Shown here piece by piece: positions 14,185 through 17,175 of a stretch of 17,175 nt of DNA. The stretch spans positions 1 to 17,175 of the forward strand of contig CAMYED010000020.1 of NCBI GenBank assembly GCA_947254595.1. The letters run 5' to 3'. Numbering within the stretch: the stretch's first letter is position 1; each line of letters opens with the position of its first letter. Both the position numbers and the translations under genes were made by a program. This stretch comes from an uncultured Gardnerella sp. (lineage in GTDB: Bacteria > Actinomycetota > Actinomycetes > Actinomycetales > Bifidobacteriaceae). Below the pieces are notes generated by a model. That model did no database searches, was not told where the DNA came from, and saw only the letters and a program-made list of their open reading frames with translations.

Positions 14185-15756
14185 TTGAATAATAAAAATG
14201 CGGATTCTGCCACTAAAATCGCGGATTCTTTAAGTGAGAAAATCAGCCTAAACCCACTAAAAGCTGCGTTTGACGATTCAAAAAACGTTTCTTCACTTGG
14301 GCGAGTGCATTTTATTGGCATTGGCGGAGCAGGAATGAGCGTTCTTGCAGAAATGCTTCACGAAGAAGGGGTAAAAGTTAGCGGCTGCGATAGAGAAGAA
14401 AACGATCATACTAAACGCTTAGAAGAATTAGGTGTTGAAGTAAAAATTGGGCAAAACGCTTCACACGTTGAAAACGCGGATATTCTCGTATACTCAAGCG
14501 CAATTAAGCCGAACAATCCAGAAATCGTAGCGGCGTGCGAGCATGGGGTAAAGCTTGTTCACAGAAGCGACATTCTTGCGCTACTGCTCGCATCAAAAAC
14601 TGGCGTAACGGTTGCGGGAGCTCACGGAAAAACAACAACCAGCTCGCTTCTTGCGCACATACTAAATGTTGAAGGAAAAGAAGAACTTGCGGATCCAAGC
14701 TACGCAATCGGAGGCTCAATACAATCCGCAACCGGAGCAGTTATTGACGGCGGTCACGCAGGTAAGGGAAGCGTTATGGTTGCCGAAGCGGACGAATCCG
14801 ACGGAAGCTTCGAAAAATATCACCCAAGCATATCAATCGTAACAAACGCGGAAGCAGACCACTTAGACCACTACGGATCTAGCGAACGATACCGTGAAGC
14901 TTTCGTTGAACACGTAAGTCACGCACTTAAACACGTAATAATTTGCACAGACGACGAAGGCGCTAGAAAAGTGCTTGAAGCAATGCCAGAAAATTCATTA
15001 CGAACCGCTGTAGCCTACGGAAACGCGGATACTTGGAAGAATTTAGTAAGTGAGCGCGTACAAAACACAGCAATGTTTGCAGCAATCGAGCACGAAAAAG
15101 AACAAGCATTTAGTGGGAGAGAAGTATTTACGCTAGTTTTGCCAGAAAATCTTGGAAAAAGCAAAAATCTAGTAAAACTAGAAGTAAGTTTGCTAATTCC
15201 AGGATTACACAATGCGCGCAACGCTTCGGCTGCGATTATTGCAGCAGTTTTGCTTGGAATGAGTCCGGAAGATGCGGCGCTAGGTGCGGCAAGTTTTAGG
15301 GGAGCATCCAGGAGATTTGATATTCGCGGATGCGTTAATGGAGTAACAGTTGTTGACGATTACGCGCATCACCCAACGGAAATCGAAGCTTTACTACGCG
15401 CAGCAAGAAGACGCTACCCGTCCTCCACGCTTAGAGTGCTATTCCAACCGCACTTATTCTCACGCACTCGCGCTTTCGCAAACGAATTTGCGCAAGCTTT
15501 GGCGCTCGCAGACGACGTAATCGTTACCGGAATTTTCCCAGCGCGCGAAAAGCAGGAAGATTTTGCAAATATTCATGCGTCAACAATTGTTGAAGCTGCT
15601 AAATCTCAAGGAATTAGCGTGCCAGTTGAAGCAGTGGATAATATGCAAGAGGCTGCTTTGAAACTAGCTGCGCGCGCAAAATCTGGAGATGTGCTTCTTA
15701 CTGTTGGTGCTGGAAGTATTACCGATATGACATCGGTTATGCTAGGTGCATTGTAA
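14170..15756 (+). CDS. murC: UDP-N-acetylmuramate--L-alanine ligase
   Basis: Adds L-Ala to UDP-MurNAc, the first stem-peptide step. 528 residues from ATG 14170, slightly long because about 44 residues precede the conserved start RVHFIGIGGAGMSVLAEML (glycine loop about 50-57). Motifs: P-loop GAHGKT at about 150-155; EADESDGSF; NAEADHLDHYG; GLHNARNASAAI; FDIRGCVNGVTVVDDYAHHPTEIEAL (DYAHHP at 397-402); and FQPHLFSRT. The start is coupled to the murG stop; ATG 14182 is an equally plausible start, and neither has a strong ribosome binding site. No ddl or murB follows. Confidence 0.96.
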   Translation: MQKIMLNNKNADSATKIADSLSEKISLNPLKAAFDDSKNVSSLGRVHFIGIGGAGMSVLAEMLHEEGVKVSGCDREENDHTKRLEELGVEVKIGQNASHVENADILVYSSAIKPNNPEIVAACEHGVKLVHRSDILALLLASKTGVTVAGAHGKTTTSSLLAHILNVEGKEELADPSYAIGGSIQSATGAVIDGGHAGKGSVMVAEADESDGSFEKYHPSISIVTNAEADHLDHYGSSERYREAFVEHVSHALKHVIICTDDEGARKVLEAMPENSLRTAVAYGNADTWKNLVSERVQNTAMFAAIEHEKEQAFSGREVFTLVLPENLGKSKNLVKLEVSLLIPGLHNARNASAAIIAAVLLGMSPEDAALGAASFRGASRRFDIRGCVNGVTVVDDYAHHPTEIEALLRAARRRYPSSTLRVLFQPHLFSRTRAFANEFAQALALADDVIVTGIFPAREKQEDFANIHASTIVEAAKSQGISVPVEAVDNMQEAALKLAARAKSGDVLLTVGAGSITDMTSVMLGAL

Positions 15757-15813
15757 TCTTATTTGCTAAAGTCGGCTTAATTCAAGAGATTAAAGTTTTC
15801 GAAAGGTAACGGT

Positions 15814-17088
15814 ATGGGTAGCGTAAAGCCAAGCAAGTCAGATGACACTGCTGCAAATAAGCCGCATCCGCGAACCATTTCGAGTATTAATATAGCCGGT
15901 AGCTCAAGATTTGCTGCAAAAACTCATTTGAAAGCGCGTACCGCAAAATCTGGATTAAAGCCTGAAAAGTCTGCTGGTAAGTCTGCTGGTAAGTCTGCTG
16001 GTAAGTCTGCTGGTAAGTCTGCTGGTAAGTCTTACGAAAAATCTACCGGTAAATCTTCTGTAAAGCCTTCAGTAAAACCTTCCGTAAAGCCTTCAGCGAA
16101 AACTCATATTCCTAAGCCAAGATCAGCCTCGTCCCTTCGAAAAACGCAACGCAATCGCAATCACGTAGTTAGCCAGCAAACTGTTCAAATGCGCATACCG
16201 GAGAATATTTCCGAGCATCGTAAAGAGCATCAAGGCAAATTCGTAGATGCTCGAAGCCTGCCGGGGCTTGATTTTATAAAGAAAGCACTGAATCAAACGT
16301 CCGGTTCGCTCGGAATGATAACTCGCCCTCGAATTATCAATTTTAAGGAGCGCATTAAAGAGCGTAAAACCGCGTACCTGCACTTTACGCTTAAGCGACT
16401 TATAGCAGTGCTTCTAGCAATTATTGTTATAATTGCAATGGTTTGGGTACTGTTTTTCTCGCCAATATTCCAACTTCAATCGGACGATATTAGCATTTCC
16501 GGATCCAATGAGTGGGTAAGTGAGCAACAAATCGCCTCAATCGCTTCAACTCAAGTAAACAAATCCCTATTTTTAGTGTCTTCGCAAGAAGTAATTAATC
16601 AGCTTAACAGCATAGCCGGCGTTACCGAAGCAAAAGTTACTAAGGATTTTCCGCACGGTTTGCAAATTACCATTCGTGCGCAACGTCCGGCAGCAATGCT
16701 GAAAACTCGCGAAAACAACAGGCTTACAGCCGTGGATGCAAAAGGTCGTGTGCTTAACGCTGTTTCTAATGCAACTATTAACGGCATTCCTGTAATCGAA
16801 GTGGGGGATGTGCGGCGAAGCTTAAACAATAGGGCCGTGCTTGAAGCCGTAAAAATCGTAAGTTCTTTGCCTGAATCTTTACGTGTGCGCGTCACTAAAG
16901 TTAGCGCAAAGACGCAGGATTCTGTAGAAACTGAGCTTGGCGGAGTAAAACGGACTATTGTTTGGGGGGATTCTTCGCAGCTTGAGTTAAAAAAGGCGAT
17001 TGTTGCTAAAATTATTGACGATCCAAGCAAAATTGGCAATAGGCATCGTTTAGACGTTTCCGCTCCTGTGAGGCCGATTCTAAAGTAA
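15814..17088 (+). CDS. ftsQ: FtsQ/DivIB cell division protein
   Basis: Bitopic divisome protein that recruits FtsL/FtsB partners. 424 residues: a very long basic cytoplasmic part (1-183) rich in Lys, Ser, Pro and Thr, including five SAGK repeats and later SVKP repeats; one membrane segment (about 184-206, LIAVLLAIIVIIAMVWVLFF); a POTRA domain (about 210-281, from FQLQSDDISISG through AGVTEAKVTKDFPHGLQITI to RAQRPAAML); and a C-terminal FtsQ domain ending with AKIIDDPSKIGNRHRLDVSAP. ATG 15814 has GAAAGG seven bases upstream. The 57-base gap after murC shows no terminator. ftsZ is not in the window. Confidence 0.94.
   Translation: MGSVKPSKSDDTAANKPHPRTISSINIAGSSRFAAKTHLKARTAKSGLKPEKSAGKSAGKSAGKSAGKSAGKSYEKSTGKSSVKPSVKPSVKPSAKTHIPKPRSASSLRKTQRNRNHVVSQQTVQMRIPENISEHRKEHQGKFVDARSLPGLDFIKKALNQTSGSLGMITRPRIINFKERIKERKTAYLHFTLKRLIAVLLAIIVIIAMVWVLFFSPIFQLQSDDISISGSNEWVSEQQIASIASTQVNKSLFLVSSQEVINQLNSIAGVTEAKVTKDFPHGLQITIRAQRPAAMLKTRENNRLTAVDAKGRVLNAVSNATINGIPVIEVGDVRRSLNNRAVLEAVKIVSSLPESLRVRVTKVSAKTQDSVETELGGVKRTIVWGDSSQLELKKAIVAKIIDDPSKIGNRHRLDVSAPVRPILK
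15970..16029 (+). repeat. 12-bp tandem repeat encoding SAGK units in FtsQ
   Basis: tctgctggtaag is repeated perfectly five times (15970, 15982, 15994, 16006, 16018), encoding SAGK in the cytoplasmic tail. Diverged KSxGK and KPSV repeats follow to about 16098. Confidence 0.95.
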
Positions 17089-17175
17089 CGAAAGTGCGAA
17101 AGAGCTTAAGTGCGTTACTTAAGTGCGAAAGTGCGAAAGTGCGAAAGTGCGAAAGTGCGAAAGTGCGAAAGTGCG
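17089..17175. repeat. 8-bp tandem repeat downstream of ftsQ, running off the window
   Basis: aagtgcga is repeated from 17121 to the window end (six full copies plus seven bases). A related copy lies at 17092-17099, and a direct repeat cttaagtgcg at 17105-17114 and 17118-17127. It begins right after the ftsQ stop. No gene or hairpin terminator is visible in these 87 bases. Confidence 0.93.

Noticed and set aside
1..17175. tRNA, rRNA, insertion sequence or prophage genes
   Set aside because: No cloverleaf, rRNA-like segment, transposase motif or terminal inverted repeats were seen; nearly all sequence is accounted for by the dcw genes and glnA.

Overview
The window is a low-to-moderate GC (roughly 43 %, by eye) segment in which every gene reads rightward. 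It carries a nearly complete division and cell wall (dcw) cluster preceded by the 3' part of a glutamine synthetase gene. The gene order is mraZ, rsmH, ftsL-like, ftsI, a MurE-like protein, murF, mraY, murD, ftsW, murG, murC, ftsQ. There is no ddl or murB, and the true murE has been replaced in position by a degenerate relative. This fits Bifidobacteriaceae. The low GC and the abundance of short tandem repeats make Gardnerella my best guess, but the genus is inferred from gene order and composition, not from a database match.

Layout. 1-1023 is glnA (5' truncated by the window edge). 1024-1395 is a 372-base gene-free stretch holding the glnA terminator, a four-unit tandem array of hairpins with an exact 52-bp period, and a textbook MraZ operator (four TGGGG/TGGTG boxes at an exact 10-bp period) in front of mraZ. 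1396-5726 is a tightly packed block with overlapping stop/start codons (mraZ-rsmH-ftsL-ftsI). 5763-6941 encodes a MurE-like protein that has lost the ATP-binding P-loop and the C-terminal ligase domain. 7038-15756 holds murF, mraY, murD, ftsW, murG and murC. 15814-17088 is ftsQ, and the window ends inside an 8-bp tandem repeat.

How the genes work together. MraZ is the cluster's own transcriptional regulator, and RsmH methylates 16S rRNA. MurC, MurD and MurF add L-Ala, D-Glu and D-Ala-D-Ala to UDP-MurNAc; the diamino-acid-adding MurE must be encoded elsewhere. MraY and MurG make lipid I and lipid II. FtsW polymerises lipid II and FtsI cross-links it at the septum, with FtsL and FtsQ as bitopic divisome partners.

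The most unusual features are: (i) the MurE-like pseudoenzyme with a Ser/Glu-rich linker; (ii) a MraZ with a glutamine-rich N-terminal extension of about 132 residues; (iii) the 52-bp-period hairpin array; (iv) short tandem repeats at most gene junctions and, in frame, in the disordered termini of FtsW, MurG and FtsQ; and (v) a clear flip in base skew between the rsmH-ftsI part and the murG-murC part although all genes share one strand.
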